Source: Cichorium intybus
Lineage: Eukaryota; Streptophyta; Magnoliopsida; Asterales; Asteraceae
DNA length: 64,000 nt
Direction of reading: 5' to 3'
Assembly: GCA_023525715.1 (NCBI GenBank)
Contig: CM042017.1
Coordinates: 80,565,357-80,629,356 of the forward strand
Positions 62,021-64,000 of this stretch are shown in pieces. The translations under genes were made by a program, and so were the position numbers. Under the pieces are notes generated by a model. The model saw only the letters and a list, made by a program, of their open reading frames with translations, was not told where the DNA came from and ran no database searches. Numbering within the stretch: the stretch's first letter is position 1; every line of letters begins with the position of its first letter.

Positions 62021-64000
62021 ATGATGAACTTAGCTACTTTCCAAGCCGCTGTTACTGCTGCGGTAGCAGCCGCTATCGCTCAAATAAACCCGAATGGGAC
62101 AAACGGGAGCGGAAGCAGAAATGGCACCAACGACTCCACAAATGGGGAAACACCAAACCAACCGCGAGTATGTACGTACAAGGACTTCGCGAATTGCAAA
62201 CCTGTGGCTTTCCATGGTACTGGTGGTGTCCTTGCTCTCACGAGATGGATTGAGAAAACTGAATCAATCTTTGATATCTCCGCATGCCCCGAGGAATTCA
62301 AAGTCAAATTCGCCGCTTGTACCTTTGCTGAGACGGCCATGTCCTGGTGGAAGGGTCATGTTAAGGCTCTGACACTTCCTGTGGCCAACTCAATGAGTTG
62401 GGAGGAACTGAAGACCATGCTGATGAAAGAGTACTGTCCCAGAGGGGAGATCCAAAAACTAGAACAGGAACTGTGGAACCTTACCATGAAAGGTTCAGAT
62501 CTGACCACCTATACGAACCGATTCAATGACTTGGCAACCCTCTGCCCCGCTATGGTCACACCAGAATCAGTGAAGGTGGAACGCTATATCTGGGGGCTAT
62601 CTCCTCAGATCCAGGGGAACGTAGAATCAGCGAGCCCCGCTACGTTCGACAGCGCCAAACGACTGGCCCAACGGTTAGTCGATCATGGGGTCCGTCAGGG
62701 CACCATGACGCCTAAAACCGAACAATCAAAAGATAAGGATCACAAAAGGAAACCTTGGAATAGGGGGAGAGGCCAGCCTAACCAAGAAGGTGCCAAAAGA
62801 CAACAGATAGTGGGAGTCCGTGCAGCCACTGTCCCGACTACCCCAACAACAACCAAGCAATATAATGGGACTCTACCCAAGTGCAACAAGTGTAATTTCC
62901 ACCATACTGGAGCCTGTAGGGAAATTCACTGCTCGAACTGTAACAAAAAGGGTCATACCGCCCGTTTCTACAAGGCGCCAGTTCCACAAACCACCCATGC
63001 CTCTAATGCTGGGGTGAGTCAAGCTTGTTACGGTTGTGGTCAGATGAGGCATTTCAAACGTGATTGTCCGAAGACAAATAACATTGGGAGAAATGGAAGA
63101 GTCCTAGCTATGGGACGCGCGGAAGTGGTGGAGGATCCTACCGTGGTTACCGGTACGTTCCTCGTCAATAATTCATATGCTTGTATACTATTCGATAGCG
63201 GTGCGGAGAGAAGTTTCGTAAGCCACGAGTTTAAATATTTACTAAAACAAAAACCTCAACCACTCAATGAAACATTTACGGTAGAAATGGCAAATGGCAA
63301 AACAGAAAGCACAAACGACATATACATAGGTTGTATACTTACTCTGGACGATCACACCTTTCAAATCGACTTAATGCCTATTAGAATAGGAAGCTTTGAC
63401 GTGATTGTTGGTATGGATTGGCTAATTCCCCATCATGCCGACATCATGTGTTACGAACGAGGAATCCGACTTCATCTGCCGGATGACAAGACCGTCGTTG
63501 TCTACAGTGATAAACCCAGTACCAGCCTTCGAATTGTGTCTTGCATCAAAGCTCGGAAATACCTACAGAAAAGATACCATGCCTTCCTAGCCCACGTTGT
63601 TGACGAGAAGAAAGAAGTAAAGAGCATCAAAGATATTCCCGAAGTCTGCGACTTTTCTGATGTATTCCCAGAAGACCTTCCAGGAGTACCACCCGCACGA
63701 CAAGTCGAGTTCAGAATCGATTAAATCCCTAGAGCCACCCCAGTAGCAAAAGCACCATACCGATTAGCCCCGGCAGAGATGCAAGAATTATCCAGCCAAC
63801 TGAACGAACTGCTAAGTAAAGGGTTCATCAGACCGAGCTTCTCACCTTGGGGAGCGTCGGTCTTGTTCGTGAAGAAGAAGGATGGATCATTCCGTATGTG
63901 CATTGACTATCGGGAATTGAACAAACTCACTATCAAGAACCGGTATCCGTTACCCCGAATTGACGACCTCTTCGACCAACTCCAAGGGTCGAGTTATTTT
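62021..64000 (+). pseudogene. E4 gag, protease and start of RT
   Basis: A 567-codon frame runs from 62021 to TAA at 63722-63724 and the same frame continues to the window end. The first methionine here is not natural: in E3 gag starts about 20 residues earlier. In order: an Ala-rich segment (TFQAAVTAAVAAAIAQ), gag capsid (GGVLALTRWIEKTESIFD, AMSWWKGHVKAL, MKEYCPRGEIQKLEQELW, ERYIWGLSPQIQGNV), zinc knuckles around residues 304 and 336 with damaged ligands (CSNCNKKGHTARFY and CYGCGQMRHFKRDC), and protease with intact DSGA near residue 391. RT begins after the stop (LLSKGFIRPSFSPWG, FVKKKDGSFRMCIDYRELNK). It is the most open coding region in the window but still interrupted. Confidence 0.95.

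Larger units (their letters stand above)
57631..64000 (+). mobile_element. E4: Ty3/gypsy element of the E3 family, 5' part
   Basis: 5' LTR, primer binding site, extra ORF, gag, protease and the RT start are present on the plus strand. The window ends in RT. The layout mirrors E3 on the opposite strand. It inserted into E6 and is among the youngest events here. Confidence 0.94.

Overview
This window looks like intergenic, heterochromatin-like DNA from a large eudicot plant genome. I find no gene that clearly belongs to the host. It is AT-rich, full of (TA)n microsatellites, and built almost entirely from nested Ty3/gypsy chromoviruses, one Ty1/copia element, solo LTRs, MITE-like elements and a probable Helitron. 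The gag and pol types resemble repeats I associate with Asteraceae (lettuce and chrysanthemum relatives). That placement is recalled knowledge, not something computed here.

Layout. 1-6500 holds small repeats: a fold-back made of an AAAACGCAG motif, a compound CT/TA microsatellite, seven copies of a 13-bp interrupted palindrome, a MITE-like element (2799-3160), a probable Helitron (3178 to about 5671) with a 333-bp tandem repeat, and a second MITE-like element between (TA)n tracts. About 6500-22342 is a diverged LTR of a TGACA...TGTCA family (family X), split by gypsy element E1 (7104-22157, TSD TGGTT, coding strand minus). E1 contains two nested events: a solo LTR in its own LTR (8012-9770, TSD TTATA), and element E2, which is now rearranged into a solo LTR (11937-13903) plus a displaced gag-pol-LTR block (14431-20942). 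23981-36452 is gypsy element E3 (minus, TSD TTATA), inserted next to a copia-type primer binding site and itself carrying a family X solo LTR (28010-29137). About 37113-45755 is copia element E7 (minus), whose right LTR carries another family X solo LTR. 47248-49734 is a chimera of two LTR pieces in opposite orientation. 49988-57630 is gypsy element E5 (minus), broken in its reverse transcriptase by E6, which is broken in its chromodomain by E4 (plus, 57631 to beyond the window end).

How the parts relate. E3, E4, E5 and E6 have the same general LTR and pol type. E3 and E4 both carry an extra reading frame of about 242 codons between the primer binding site and gag. All pol genes are broken by stops, and in E1, E2 and E3 most of the stops I could compare look like C-to-T (or G-to-A) changes, as expected for methylated, silenced elements. 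Several LTR families carry arrays of short hairpins; in E2 the stem bases change between repeats while pairing is largely kept. Insertion order can be read directly from target-site duplications and, in one case, from an empty site in the partner LTR.
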